Source: Cardiocondyla obscurior (lineage: Eukaryota > Arthropoda > Insecta > Hymenoptera > Formicidae). From it: a stretch of 64,000 bases of DNA. Location: NCBI RefSeq assembly GCF_019399895.1, contig NC_091870.1, forward strand, positions 8,787,001 to 8,851,000, read 5' to 3'. Position numbers and translations under genes: made by a program. This document shows, piece by piece, positions 1 through 12,660 of this stretch (position 1 is the stretch's first letter; the number at the start of each line of letters is the position of its first letter). Below the pieces are notes generated by a model. That model was not told where the DNA came from. It was given only the letters and a program-made list of their open reading frames with translations, and did not search any database.

Positions 1-3000
1 TCGAAATTTCGTTCCACAAGAACGTTGGAACCATTTACAAAGAAGCGTTTTAGCGATTGTTACTTTGTCAGTTTACTTAAAATGTCGCGTAGATTAAGCA
101 ACAGAAAATTATAAAGTACACGTAAATAAAGTTGCACGGTTGCAATAAATTTTTCGCGCGCGTATAAATAACTAAATAAATTTTGTTAAAAAATTATAAC
201 CTGACTAACATTTTATATCGGTTTTGGATTTCACTCTGATATCTTTTTTCTATCTAGTTAATACATTCGCATGGCTACGGCGACGGATATCATCGATATA
301 TTTCTCGCGGACGTAAAAGCAAACGCAAAGCGATACCGTAACTTTATTAACGTTGCGTCTCGAGTCGTCCTACGGCTCTCTTTCAAGCGGAAACGCGACG
401 AAGAGGCGCGAAGGTAGATCGAAGTGAAAAAGAGATAAGCAAGTTAAGACGCAGAGGAACACCTATCCGAGGAACAGAGGGGGATAAAAAAAAAGAAGAA
501 GGATGAAGGAGTGCCTCTTCTCTCCGTAGACGTCGGTTCTTTTATACCATCCGACTACTCCTCTTTTCCCCCCGCGGGGTCGTCCCGAGCTTGCACTCGC
601 TCCATTGTCTTCGGAGCACCGCAAAAGGGTTCCCAAACACGCCCCATCCCGGCCGACGTCTACTCGTCTACTCTTCCAGCATCCCCCACGTCGTCCTCCC
701 CCGAGATCCAAGATGAAAATAGGTTGACGCTCGAGAGAGATCCGAGAAGGTTCCGCGCGGCTTCGAGGAGGTCGTAGGTCGTCGAGAAGTCGCGAGCTTT
801 CAGCGACGTGCATTGTACACGTGTGCATGCGCGCGTAGACGGTATGTGCGAGCACGCCGCTTGTAGATTATCGTTGCGCCGCTATTTTAACGCTTGTCAT
901 ACCATTCACCGGCATTTATACCGACGTCTTAAAACTCCTCGCGGTAAAACAAACGGTAATTTTTATCTTGGCGGAAATTAATCTTGCGAAATAAAACTCG
1001 TGAGAGCTAATCTATCGTTTTTTTATAATTTATAGAAAAATGTCGAGGCATGCCTTTGGAAATAATAGACTTGTAAATTAATATGCTAATACGATTTCGA
1101 TCAAATGACAGATTAGGACACGCGGCTGTCTAAGTTATGGAAACGAGACGTGGAAATCTAGCAGAAAAGTACCGAGAATAAGATTCTCCTGTAAGAATAT
1201 AAAGTAATGAAGGGAATAAAATTGAAAAGTGACGCTTTGCACCGTCGATGGGAGTTTCTTGTGGGGGGGGGGGGTGGAAAATTCGAGTCGGAGAGGCGCG
1301 AAAAAGACGGCGGGCAAACGCTCGTTCGCCGGTGCGATTCCGTCAGTGGAACGTCCCGGATATGAGTTACTGACCCGTGCATAAATGGACGTTATGAATT
1401 CTTCCAAGGAATATTCATCGGAATCGAGGCGCGGCGCGAAATCGCCGTGGCGTGTCGTATAGAGGAAATCGAGTGTGAACCGAAGGAGCGATGCGCGCCG
1501 ACAGCATTGGCGGTATCTTCGCGCGCGCGAGCAACGTGGATGAGCTTTACTATCTTGCCGTGAGATCGAGAGGAAATCTTCGGATCGTGGAAAACGAGAA
1601 GGATTGCCACCCTTCCGGGGACGGACGGCGGAGGCGACGGAGTGCGCGCCCCTCGTCGAGGCTCGTCGATGAAAATCGCGCGATTTACTCGACCGCCATG
1701 CCTTCGCGGAATAATGGATAACGTCTGGGAATCTTCCCCTCACGATATTCGCTCTCGAGGTGCGCTCACGGTTCTAGGAGAATAATCAGACGTACCCGAA
1801 TACGCCGACACGTCGACTCAGTCATCTAACCGATCGACCGTTTCATCGACTTCCATTTCTCTTTTACGTACCGAGCCTCCTTCGGATAAAAAATTGCCCG
1901 AGGTAAAACGACGCCTCAAACACGCTCGCGACTATTTACTTTTTACGAGGAGAAAATAATATTTAATTCTTCGCGTGGATTACGAGATCGAATCGTCCTA
2001 TCGTGAGAATCTTACTTCGAAATCTTTTCTCGAAATTTATTCCATCCAACCAGAAGAGTAGTTGGATAAAATAAAGAAGTCGTCCTCTGTCTGTCGCTGT
2101 CATCTTTTTGTTCTTTCTCGCATGTACTCGTCTTCTTAACTCGCTTATCTCTTTTTCTATTCGATCTGCTCCGTTCACAAAGGGATTCGCGCCTCTCTCG
2201 CTCCTACTGCTATACGCCCTGGCCAAATCTTCTATTCCACGATATTCTACCTCACGGTGTATCGATCCCTTTTCATTTTTATCTCTCTTTTATCTACATT
2301 CATGATCAAAGGAGTTCCCAGGTTCTCTTGGGGACTTCCGCGCGCACACATTTTGCTACGTCGCGAGTAGACAGCGAATATTTAATATCGTTACCGGATA
2401 TCCATGGGTAAATAAGCGGGATCGATGTAAAATGGGACAAGTCCGATTCAATCTCTATTTTCAAAGGATTTCTGACAAAAAGACGTGGCGCAATAAAAAG
2501 ATTGTACAATTTTTTTTTTTTCTTTTTTCCTCGACTTCTTTTAGTTACGCAAAATCTTCGAAATTTTATACGCTTTACGAAGTAGTCAAGGGATGAAAGA
2601 TCGGCGTCTCTATTCCAAGGCGCGCGAAGAGCTTGCGAGAGATATTGGACGCGTTGTTACATTGTCGGGATTAGAATGCGGTGTTACGGCGACATTGTCA
2701 GGACAAAGAATGCGCCTGCGATTACGTTCCGGCGCATTGTTTCGCGCGGGCAACAGCATCTATATATTACGAAGTTAAATCGATTACGTGGCGCTTTGAG
2801 CGGGGTATTATTTCATCAACACGAACTAAACGCTCGTCGTCATTGTGCCTGCATGGAAGACCATGTCAAAGGCGACGAGGGCGATCACCTTAATTAAGCG
2901 GTTACTGGATTGGAGCGATAATACCTGGGACGTATAACTATGTATCGATGCATCAATACCCTCCGATGTAGCGTGATCGATGGTACAGCGAAAACGGGCA

Positions 3001-6000
3001 ACATCAAAGAAAACTCCGTAACAATATCTAATTAACGTCATCTTTGCGTGCAGCGCCGGCGGGAGGGACTCTAAATTCCCTCCCCCCGTCCCGTTATTTT
3101 GCAGCGTGAAATTTGCCCGATATATTTATCCCGTTACGTATTTGCGCGCGCGATCGGACAAAACTGTTATTTTAATCAGCAGAAGGTGGAGGAACCGTGA
3201 TATTACGCGAAATTAATTACACGAACGAGTCCTGATATTAATTTTGCGAGCGAATTAATTAAAAAGTAATACGCCGCTTCTTTTCACAAGAGCGCAATTT
3301 CATGCGGGAAACTTTTGCAACCAAGTATAGCCCGTGTCAATGTCAGTAATACATTTTTAAACCACTGTCAACCTTACTTACATGTATTTTCTAACGCGGT
3401 AAGTTAAAATAAAAATAAAAAAAAAATGCAGCACGCCCTGGATTTCAGTAATAACTTATTTCCCTCCCCAATTTTCCGTCTCTCCCTCGAGCTCTTACTT
3501 TCGCGCATTAGACAGCGTTCTCGCCGCTCGTTTTCCTGTCGACGACGTTCCCGAGTATTCGTTCAAAGGACTCGACTACGCCGGTTGTAAGGACGCCGGA
3601 CTGAAAGACCGCGGTCTGCCTCCCGCCCTCGTTGGCACGCTAAGTCCCATTCAGCCGTTTTCTTTCAACGCGTCGAGGCGAGCCGAGCCAAGTTTCGCGA
3701 AGACGGGAAACTGGGAGCGAGCAGCGACAGCAGCGTCGGAAAACTTTCAATTACGCTCGCGTAGCGTGTCGGTGTATTCCGATATCCTTCTGGCCCGCCG
3801 GCTTCAAGTCCTTTAAGCCCCCTATCCCCGAGGGATCAGGTCCATCTGATTACCGGTAATGGGGTTGTGTTTTAAGCTACCTTCGTAGTCACGCGGGAGG
3901 GACGAACGGAGGAAGCGCGCGCGCGTCTTTCTTGCTCAATAAGTCTCGCGGAGAACGCGCTGCTCTTTTTCTCGCGCGTTTGCCGGATGAAATTCCAATC
4001 TAGTTATACGCGCGATACCGATCGCGAAGCGTGACGGGGGACGATTTAGCGTCGGCGCGACGTCGCGTCGGATTATAGATGCATATTGCGCCACAGTTGG
4101 GAGTAATGAATCATTTTGAGTTCTAACGGTTTAATGAGAGTGCCGCGCTCGTTCTCCGCATTTCTTTTCTACGCGCTGACCGCAAATCGCAATAATGTGC
4201 ATAATTTTATTTTTAATGCACGGAACGTAGGGAGGAAACGCGGAGGGTTATAGAGACGGTGATCGAAAGCAATTATTTTCGTTCGATGCTGCACCCAATT
4301 ACTTCGAGCTTATAGCGCTGAATCTGCCGACGTTTGCCGAAAACTTGCATCGCGTCGCCGAACTGCCAATAAATAAACTGGTCCTCAATTAATTTCATCG
4401 ACGCGGTTGCGGCTCACATGATCGCCTATTCGTTCACGTCGACGCTCACGTTCCATTAACGCGGGCTTTCGTATCTCTTTTACATACTTTTTCTGCTTTT
4501 TCGGCTTTTTCCATCTGCTCTTTCTCTTTTATTCTGCCATACGTTAGCCAATTTTGCGGTCAAATACGCGGCTAAAATTTTTCGTCAATTATAGCAAAAT
4601 TATTACCTCGAATATTCGCGCGATATAGACCGAAAATTTGTCGTGCGCATTGAGTGCTTTGTTGAAATATTATTTTACATAAAAATGATATAAATTTTAA
4701 GTAATCGTACGCACAAAATAGCGCGCAGAAAATCTGACTTATTCAACTTCCATTTGATATTTCGCCAGAAGTACGCAATTATAATTTTATAAAATTTAAT
4801 TTTCAACAAAAATGCGAGTTTTCGAAATCATGATGGTCCATTAATTTATATTAGCCGATTAATTTATATCAATCTCTTAGCAACGCAAATACATATTAAT
4901 CCACACATTACCTTGAATTATTCCTACAGATTTTATATGCCAGTTCTCGGTTCTATCCCGAGGTAAATTCTATTTTATTTGATGTGTAACATAAATGAGC
5001 GCGTGTGATGCATCATAGAATAATTCAGAGTGCAAGTTTCAAATTTCACGCCTGAGCGAGTTGGTTGAAACTTCAGCTATTCGAATGAACTGTCACGGAA
5101 AATGTTTAGTCGGAAATAATTCTCGAAGCGCGGCCAGAAATTTTAAATGCAATTCTTGCGTGCCAGAAAATCTTGACTTTACTCCGGAGACAAATCTCGC
5201 GATTTATTGTCAGCTACGGCGACGCAATAAAGTCATTTTTCAATCTCTTCGCGAGTAAAGATTGCACGTCGAATGTGAGCGTTTTTAGTTACCGCATCTT
5301 TTTCAGAAACGTACGAGGATGGATACGCGGCAGTACATGCGCTGTCAGTTTGCATATGCAATAGCGCAATGCGGTTTGCGAGCAAATATGCTCTTCAGGA
5401 CAGACAGTCGACGCGAAGCTTTATGACGTACCAACGACCGACGTTGCTAGCTTGCTACATTCAAGTCGGCTCATTAAAGATTTAATCCCGACAGTCACGA
5501 AATCTTCTAAGATCTGTTTTTACTTTGCGAAAGTGGTTTGCAATAACGCGAGCGTCTTCGAGGATCACTAACAAATGCTTTTCCTTCATTGTTAAATTTT
5601 TAACAAATAAATGTACGCGAGTAATAATTCGCGGACGATATTTCGCTTGGTATAATTATTAAAAATATTGCAGACTTGAACTGCAAGAAAAGAATAAGAG
5701 TTCATGGGAACGCTAGAAAGATTGGCTAATTTGTATTAACGCGACGAGCGATAAAAATTCTGACTTTTAACGTGTATGAAACAAGTGTTCGCGCGGCGCG
5801 ATTACAGTGCGTATTTTCTCGCGCACAGATATATGGCTTTGCATAACGCTGCGTGCTAAACGACTTTGAAATTACCGGCGGATTAACGCGGAGATAACGA
5901 TCCCATTCGCGACTTAATCCGCGAAATGTCTTATAACCGCGATAACTTCTCGCGACGTCGTGCTCGTCGCTCGGACCCTCCGGGCGCTCATGTGAAAAAC

Positions 6001-9000
6001 GCCCGTAAACGGAGTTTAGGGCAGCTCGTTTTTCGCGTAACGATTTTCCCTGGGGAAAATGGCTTCCTTAAGCGCGTTACGCCGTAATTTCGCAGCAACG
6101 TTTTCATCCTTATTCTCATCTCGTGACATTTTGCGCCGCCGCCTCGAGAACTACGACGACTAAATTATCCGCGAGCCGTTTATTTATTCCCTACCACGTG
6201 CGGCCTTTGGCAAAGATAGCAAAAGAAAAAAAGAAAAGGAAAAAAAAATATTACAGCGCGTCGGGGTTTTTTTTTTTTTTTCGCGAACCCGATACCTACT
6301 CGCTGAAATTGAGTCGCGTAATTAATTACGGGGAATCGGCCGGTCTCGCTGGAGCTTATCACGAGCTCTCCTTGTTGGTGCACCTTGTTAACGTCCGTGG
6401 TGCAAACGCGAAGAGCCGTTATTAACACGACGGATTTACGGGCGTCCTGGAAATATTGTCCTTGTCGATATCCGCTACGTCGGAAGTGCATTTTCCCGAT
6501 GAGCTCGCTCGGCGACTTTTTGCTTCCCCGGCGTCGCGACGGAGCAGAAATTACTACGGGCTCGGTTTCGCCGGAAATAAAAAGATCGCTCGCGAACACG
6601 GCAGCGTACCTGATGTCGCGAAATAGTATGTGCGATCACGGGTGTGTGTGTGTATGTGTGTGCGGGGGCTACACGATGGAGGCGGTAACAGGTGGGGCGA
6701 TGCGACGAAAATCGCTGGCGCGATTCCAAAGCGGTTTTTACGTCCGTCCCCCTTTTCGCTGGCAAAAATGATTACACGAGGGGTGAGAGAGATATCGCAG
6801 CCATGCTGCGTCTAAGTTCGTTCCTAATTATCGTTTATCGAGCCCGCCGATCCGTTGCGCAAATAAAAAAAAATTCTGCCGACTCCTCGTTGCGTTTTTA
6901 CGTCAAGAAAAAAAAAAAGGACCGCGTGTCGTGTCGTAGACTTTTCGCTTTCTTTCCGTTTGCATGAAGCTTGTTTAACGTATCATCGAACTACTCTACT
7001 TCGGAAACGTCGAACAATAAATTACATGAATTTAATTGCTATATTTATTTTATTACGTCACTAATGAAAGCAAAGGGTGTAATAATAACTTTTAATAACG
7101 GAAATGAATTTTTTCTTCAACAAAGCGAATGATATAATTGGCATTAGGTATTAACTATATTATTACGATCGTCGCTCAATGCACCGCTACGCTTTGAGGA
7201 AATATCCGGGCGGTGCCGCCGCCGCGAGTTACAAAATTTTCGTGGCCGAGATAAATTGACCTATGCAAACATCGCGCTCAACAAATTTGCGGTGATAATT
7301 ACGACACGGCCGGGTGGAGATGGGTTTATCAAAGGAGTCGTTCGCGGCCGAATTAGTACGGGAAATGTTGCCGCATCAATACAAAGGCGTGCTACTCGCT
7401 TGATCATACGCCACCAACCGCCGCCGGCGGCTTTGCTGCCGGTGGAGATGATTTGCATGTAGAGTACGAATGGCGCGCGGTAGATGAGTATACGACCGTT
7501 CGTGCATCTGCATACGATTATGCGGCTACGTGTTGCTCTAACTGCCGACAACGTCGCGGCGTCTGCTTACCATTTTGTGCGTCATTCCGCAAGCCGTCAG
7601 TTATTAAACACCTTGAATGACAGCCGGAACGTTTCATTCCGCGGAATAAAATATCGCCGACGTTGAGGTTTCGAGATAACGTTCAGAAATGAGCGTTCTT
7701 CAATTTTATTTCATATTTTATGAGAAACTTTTCCCTCCCGAAAAGACATTCTTTCTTTTTTTTTTTTTTTTTTAATTCTACTCGCTGCGAGAGCTGGGGG
7801 TTAAAATTAAAATTCTGAATCGTTTCGCGAACGTCGTAATCGGGAAGGTTATATGGCATAGGAACATTGCGGTTTACCAAGTCGATGTTATCCTTAACGA
7901 CGGGGAAAAACGTACTTGGCTCGGAGAGCTAAATTGAATTACTTAATTCGACGACCGGGTTTCGCCGCATAATACAACGGTCGGTTCACTGCGCGCATTA
8001 GTACCCCGGCGGTTCTCCAGGGGAATTCTGCATAAGCAATAGCTAATGCCGCGTGATCAGCCGACGATTGCGCTTTTCTGTTTGCGCTCACATTACACTG
8101 CGCGCGCTAATAGCCCGCGCGCGATTTTATAGCCGAGTGCGTCAGCGTTTCGCGAATCGTGCCGCGTCGAGGACCGATAGAGTGTCCGACGGTATCAGCG
8201 AAAAGCTCGCTGCCGCGATAAGCGAGAAGGTGTGTTCGCGAGATGTCAAATACGTGTGCGCCAGCCGCGAGGCTGCTCAACGCCGGCACGCTCTCTTTGT
8301 CTTTTTACGCTTTGTTGCCGACGCATGTGCCGCGATATCAATCGCACAAACAGTGCAGCCTGCACTCGCGAGATCGAGACTTTTCTCCGGGTTCTTTTTT
8401 TTTTTTTTCAGGAACAGAATACAAGACAGAGACATTAATTTTTTTTAATGAAATAATTGACATTTAGAAATTTATTCTGCGCTATATATTTATGTATAAA
8501 CATATAAAATTTTCAGATTATTCTACTTCATTGTTCGTTTTCGTAAATAATTAATACGACGTTCTCGCTAAGTGAAGAGAATTAAATCTTCGTTTATTTT
8601 TTTTCAAAAATTAGATTTCTGAATGACAAACAGTAAATTACTTGTAACTTTATTCAAGTTAATACCTATGTTTAAACACACGGGATTTAAATTATTTAGT
8701 AACGAGCTTTCGCAAATAAAAATTGATGCGGCACGTGTGCAAGTTCGTCAATATTTTAATTCGTGCATTAAATAATGTTATCCGGTTGATAATCAACAGA
8801 ACCGACGGTATCCGCGTTTGTAACGTAATTACAGACATTTCATGTCAGATGTCGGTTGCCACTCACGATCCAATTTATGAAATATGACGCGTGCACTCAG
8901 ATTGACCTGTGCATCTGCCGTACCGAACTACAAATAATTTTCGCAAACGCGTATTAACGCATTTATTTCCGAGGCTGCAATCGACAAAAATTTCAAATAC

Positions 9001-11179
9001 TAATTCCACTCGATTATTATTACTTTTTCGCAGCTTACGCAAGCGGCGCGTTGCGCAGTTATTTACGACGGGCGCTGCTGGCAGAGTACGTTTAAATTTA
9101 GTCAATCAATCGCTATTAATTTTCTGTTTTGTTCGTACTGATGTTACTGATGAATTATTAACTATCCATTAACTGGCTCAATCAGTTCTATCAATTTCAA
9201 TTGTTTTGGGAATATCTGGTTTATTGGACGTGTCGATATGTGATTTTACACCGTTTTCATTCCCTCCGCCTCTTCCTCCGCTTCGATACACGTATTTGTA
9301 AAATGCCGGCTCGATTTGATCGCCCGTATACAAACTGTACAAAATCGCGATGCGCCCGAAGAATAGCAATGCCGGGTTTTTAATTTACCACGACTCCCGA
9401 GACGCGGAATGCAAGCGCGTGCGACAGCGTGTTAATATGAATGATACCGGAACAATGAGGACAGCGGGAGATCCGTAGGCTCTCCTCTCTTTATGCAGAT
9501 GCAGGATATGAAGTTTTAATTAAAGGAATTTATGAGTCGCGCTGCGACATTTAACGGTGTCACGGAAGTTATCTCTCGCTTTTCTCGCGCACTTCGCTCT
9601 CTCCGCTCTCTGGATTTCTACTACGACTTCGAGACATTCATTCCGGGTGACTAAGCTTTCTCGAGATCCATTGCCAAAATACGGAACACGATTTTCAAAC
9701 CGGATACGTAAGATAATTTCGTAATAAACGTCAATACATTTTTAAAATAGATATCCATGCTAATTAAGTACAAACTTAATCGCGTTGCTTTACAGTGCGT
9801 GCATTAATAAAAGTAAAAAAAAATTAAAAAATATAAATAAGAAATTTTAATCCTTTGATGAATTTCTACAAGAAATTTTTTTTTTTTTTTCATGTAAACT
9901 TTAAACTTAAATAGGAAATTTTTTTTTTCTCAATTAAAAATTTCTCATTCCTTCCCTTTTAAATTTAAATTTCTTTTAGGAACTTTGTTAATTTAATTTT
10001 CCGCTTTTCATTCCCACTTATGTAAAGCGAAACCCTCTTTTCAATGGACAATCACGTGGCATGATCCTCTGACAGAATGAGAAGGTATACTCCGCCAGCT
10101 TGTCAAGCGTAAGAGCGTGGGTCTTCGAGTAAATGTCTACGAGGTATAACAAGGATACGAACTGGAAGGAAAGTGGGCGTGAAACAGACTTTGATGTAGA
10201 GAGGAAGGATTTTGCTCGGATAGAGCAGGAATAATCATTATTCTCTTACGCGGCATCTTTAAACTAGGTCTTACGCATTTAAATATTAATTTACGTTCCT
10301 ATCGCATAAATATTTTTAAGTTAATAATTTTTAATTTGTAATTACTATTTCTCTCCCGGATACTGACGCGATTAAACGTACACGCAGATAAAACTTGGTC
10401 TCGAAAATTTTTTTAATTAAAAAGAATTATATGTTTATAATTTTATAATTAAGTTTAAATTTTATTCAGATATACGACGGAACTTGCAAACGTTTTCCGC
10501 AAAATTTTAATTCTTTTTTCCTATATACACTTTATTTTTTTATTTTAATTTATTTCTGGTTATTTATATTTTATAAAAAATATTTTACATAAATAACTGG
10601 CACAAGAATTACAGCGCAGAATAAAAAATAATAAAATATTGTAGAAAATAACATCATAAAATATAATTAAAAAAATATGTTATTAAAAAAAAATTGTTTA
10701 AATACGTACAATGGTATAAATTTTTTTAATTTTACATACAAATAAATTCTTGATAATTATTACTCTGTCTTGCAATAATAAATATGTTCCGGTAAGCATT
10801 AAGTGAGTTTCTAAATCTCTACACGATCTCAATAGTATATTAAACGAACTGAAGAATCGATCATGCATATGACATCTAATATCCGCTTTTGCGGGTTTTC
10901 AAAAGGCTTCAAAAATCGGGAAAAATGATCGGGTTATCGACGCGTTAAGCTAGGAATGACTGATCCAATGATTTCACAAGATCAAGATTCCCTCACGAAA
11001 AAGTAGCACACTCTGTAATATCCTATGCAATGAGGAATAATCTTAGTCACAAAAAATATGCTCAATATGCCTATTCTTCTCTCGAATAATCCTTGGTATT
11101 TATTATACAAGAAACTATGTGCGCGCTACTTTTTTAGAGACTTCAATTACAAACGATAAAAATAAATTATGTGACTTAC
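1..11179. other. Noncoding stretch, no supported gene
   Basis: I see no exon here that I can defend. AT-rich stretches alternate with blocks rich in CpG, for example around 500-850, 3480-4080 and 5920-6600. Long open frames in those blocks, including one of about 200 codons on the minus strand at 1135-1743, have no recognisable domain and run through low-complexity sequence. Simple runs include twelve G at 1263-1274, about fifteen T at 6267-6281, and T-rich tracts near 2511 and 9876. On the plus strand it is probably part of the long intron upstream of the neurexin-like EGF exon, which is an inference from that exon starting in mid-protein. Confidence 0.55.
6642..6662. repeat. GT dinucleotide microsatellite
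   Basis: A GT run of about ten units with one interrupting A. It is an ordinary microsatellite in CpG-rich noncoding DNA, with no feature nearby that it appears to serve. Confidence 0.85.
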
Positions 11180-11223
11180 GAATGTGGTATCAGCATGAGC
11201 TTCAGCGAAGTTGAAGAATGTAA
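11180..11223 (-). ncRNA. Locus A mini-exon, third-unit copy (44 nt)
   Basis: On the minus strand an acceptor reading ttttatgttacag precedes 44 bases, and a gtaagt donor follows. The exon is the same length as the mini-exon at 53233-53276 and shares its core, with stretches such as CTTCAACT/CTACAACT and GCTCATGC aligned. Its sequence has diverged most at the ends. If it is read in the phase that keeps the second-unit mini-exon open, it contains a stop codon, which argues against a conserved protein. It belongs to the third tandem unit of locus A. The transcript must continue further left or end nearby, but I could not place a final exon or a poly(A) site. Confidence 0.35.
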
Positions 11224-11344
11224 CTGTAACATAAAATTCGAAGTATTAATGTAGAGATACTGGTATATCGATTAATAAAATTAATAAAAAAAAAGAAATC
11301 TTTTTTTTAAATAAAGATTTTATTTTAAAAAAATTTATATTTAC

Positions 11345-11520
11345 TTTAAAGTTGCTCCCCCGATGCAGGATGCCCATCCTGAGCCTGCTCCTCCTCTCAG
11401 ATGGGACGTGACGAGCCATCTTCCGCGCACTGGAAACTCGCGAACGCGACCGTGATTTTACTTTCGCGACAATTATCGATGCGCGCGTTATTTTTCGACA
11501 CTGCTGTAAAGAGAAAATCC
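11345..11520 (-). ncRNA. Locus A third-unit exon with conserved donor-proximal block
   Basis: The minus strand here ends in the same block as four other exons in this window: GCGCGGAAG, ATGGCTCGTCACGTCCCATC, a purine run, then CAGGATGGGCATCCTG and CATCGG.GGAGCAAC. The block is followed by a donor-like AAA/gtaaat exactly where the related exons have gtaagc, gtgagg, gtatgt and gtaaga. The left half (GTGTCGAAAAAT onward) also aligns with the exon at 53393-53686. The 5' end is uncertain: tttcag and ttacag acceptors lie at about 11520-11530, only some 12-20 bases from the donor of the preceding mini-exon. The two exons are therefore probably alternatives or parts of one longer exon. A short frame starting ATGGCTCGT is open to the exon end. 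Confidence 0.35.
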
Positions 11521-11542
11521 TGAAAACAAGTTACTGACTTAC

Positions 11543-11582
11543 CCAATCTGCATACAGCGGAGTTGAAGAATTCTGCCGGTGG
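11543..11582 (-). ncRNA. Locus A mini-exon, second-unit copy (40 nt)
   Basis: An acceptor ttttatgttacag precedes 40 bases beginning CCACCGGCAGAATTCTTCAA, followed by a gtaagt donor. It aligns with the 44-base mini-exon of locus B (start CCACCGCCTGAATTCTACAA) but lacks four bases. The length change means the two copies cannot keep the same downstream frame, which favours an untranslated role or relaxed constraint. The intron before it, between 11583 and 11701, is 119 bases, close to the 116 and 121 bases of the equivalent introns in the other units. Confidence 0.4.
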
Positions 11583-11701
11583 CTGTAACATAAAAAGAAA
11601 TATATCAATGTAGAGACGTGTCAGAAAATTAATTAGATTAATAAAAAAAAGGGTAAAATTTTTTTTTAATAAAGATATAATTTAATAAAATTTATGCTTA
11701 C

Positions 11702-11948
11702 CTATAAGTTGCTCCGCCGATGCAGGATGCCTCCTGGGCCTGCTCATCCTCTCAGTTGGGACGTGTCGAGTCCTCCTTCCGCGCACTGGTCACTCGCGAA
11801 CGCACTTCCGTAAAAATATAAACGAAAAGAAAACGTCCGAAAACTAACGGCACTCCCGTAACGCCGACGAACCGACTGCGGTTCGTATATTATTTAATAC
11901 GGCGGCGACAGCATTTTCGATGACGACGGTGAATGCTGCTGCGTTAAC
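11702..11948 (-). ncRNA. Locus A second-unit long exon (247 nt)
   Basis: The minus strand has a strong acceptor (tttttgtttcag) before GTTAACGC and a donor gtaagc after CTTATAG. The start of the neighbouring unit in locus B has the matching acceptor ctgtttcag before GTCAAG, and both exons share CGAAC.GCAG.CGGTTCGTCGG. The right-hand end carries the family block in a form with a two-base deletion (CAGGAGGCATCCTG), which still folds as a five-base-pair hairpin. The first 35 codons continue the open frame of the two upstream exons and end in a stop at 11844-11846. A second short frame starts at an ATG within the family block and would run across the next splice. Coding status is unresolved. Confidence 0.45.
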
Positions 11949-12603
11949 CTGAAACAAAAAGAAATATATAATTTAATTCTAGAGATGCTACAATTATTCA
12001 GTCGCCAAAACAGAATGTCCGCGCTTTTAAATAATATATCGAATAAATAATTAAAAATAAAGTTTTCCATCACGACGAACTACTAGCTTTAAGTCTCAAA
12101 AGAGTGATTCTTACCCTTGAGGTTGCTCCGTTGATGCACGTGCCTTTCCGAGATTTCCTTCTCCTCTCAGAATATTCTCTCGTCAGACTGGGCAGAGCTA
12201 TCTTACTCTTAGATCGCTTAAACTTGATCCTCGCACTCTGTCCCTGCGAACAAAAAGCCCAGATAATTAGAAAAACTGCACGAATCTACGCACCACTTCT
12301 GATATAAAAAGATTACTTCGCGGAAATAAACGCGTAAGGATATCTTACTTTACGGAAAGGAGATATATTCACACGTGTTCTCCTCACATGGAGAATGAGG
12401 AGAAGATTGTTCTCGTGCCGGGCGATTTTCGTTGTACGCGATACGCTAATACGTACTACTTTCGGTACGGAGACACGTGCTTGTTGCGCTGTGCGTAGGA
12501 CGTGTGTGCTTGCGCGACCGCTGAAGAAGGACAAAGCGAGAGTGGGAGTAGTGGGGGAAATACCTAGCGCGCGGCACGTAAGCTCTCGCTCGCTCGCTCT
12601 CAC
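11844..12603 (-). CDS. Possible small spliced coding region of locus A, function unknown
   Basis: If the introns 12348-12244 and 12114-11949 are removed, three minus-strand pieces (12603-12349, 12243-12115 and 11948-11844) join in phase 0 into one open frame of 162 codons, from an ATG to a TAG. The predicted product is basic, with no signal peptide, membrane segment or domain that I recognise. In favour: three consecutive pieces stay open across two well-formed introns. Against: the stop lies 142 bases before the next exon end, so the message would be expected to be subject to nonsense-mediated decay. The related locus B does not preserve this frame, and CpG-rich DNA is open by chance. The alternative is a noncoding transcript. 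Confidence 0.22.
12115..12243 (-). ncRNA. Locus A second exon (129 nt, open in phase 0)
   Basis: An acceptor ttttgttcgcag precedes GGACAGAG, and a donor gtaaga follows CTCAAGG. The exon is exactly 43 codons and is open throughout in phase 0, giving a strongly basic peptide rich in Lys, Arg and Ser. Its last 60 bases are a diverged copy of the family block (TCTGAGAGGAGAAGG, then CATCAACGGAGCAACC). The preceding intron (12244-12348) is 105 bases and the following one (11949-12114) is 166 bases, both normal for small insect introns. Confidence 0.45.
12349..12603 (-). ncRNA. Locus A first exon (5' end approximate)
   Basis: The minus strand is GC- and CpG-rich here and ends at a donor AAA/gtaaga, from which a 105-base intron leads to the exon at 12243. 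The 5' boundary given is the first ATG of the open frame, not a mapped start. Transcription more likely begins a little to the right, near the C-run at 12609-12634. The 85 codons from that ATG are open but resemble no known protein. Confidence 0.35.
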
Positions 12604-12660
12604 CCAGTCCCCCCCCCCACTCCCCCCGCTCCCCTCGCCTACCTATCCGTTACTCTTGTT
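12595..12660 (-). promoter_or_regulatory. Putative promoter of locus A with G-run tract
   Basis: On the minus strand a tract of G runs (four or more runs of at least four G between 12609 and 12640) lies just upstream of the first exon and next to a GAGC repeat. A comparable G-rich tract, with a matching neighbouring GTAGGCG/GTAGGCGCGGG motif, sits upstream of locus B at 54031-54068. The shared position and sequence are what suggest a promoter. I see no clear TATA box or initiator, and no binding site can be named. Confidence 0.22.

Noticed and set aside
1135..1743. Open frame of 202 codons on the minus strand, the longest in the window
   Set aside because: It has no recognisable domain, runs through a 12-base G run, and lies in CpG-rich DNA where stop codons are scarce. 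Other frames of the same stretch are open as well.
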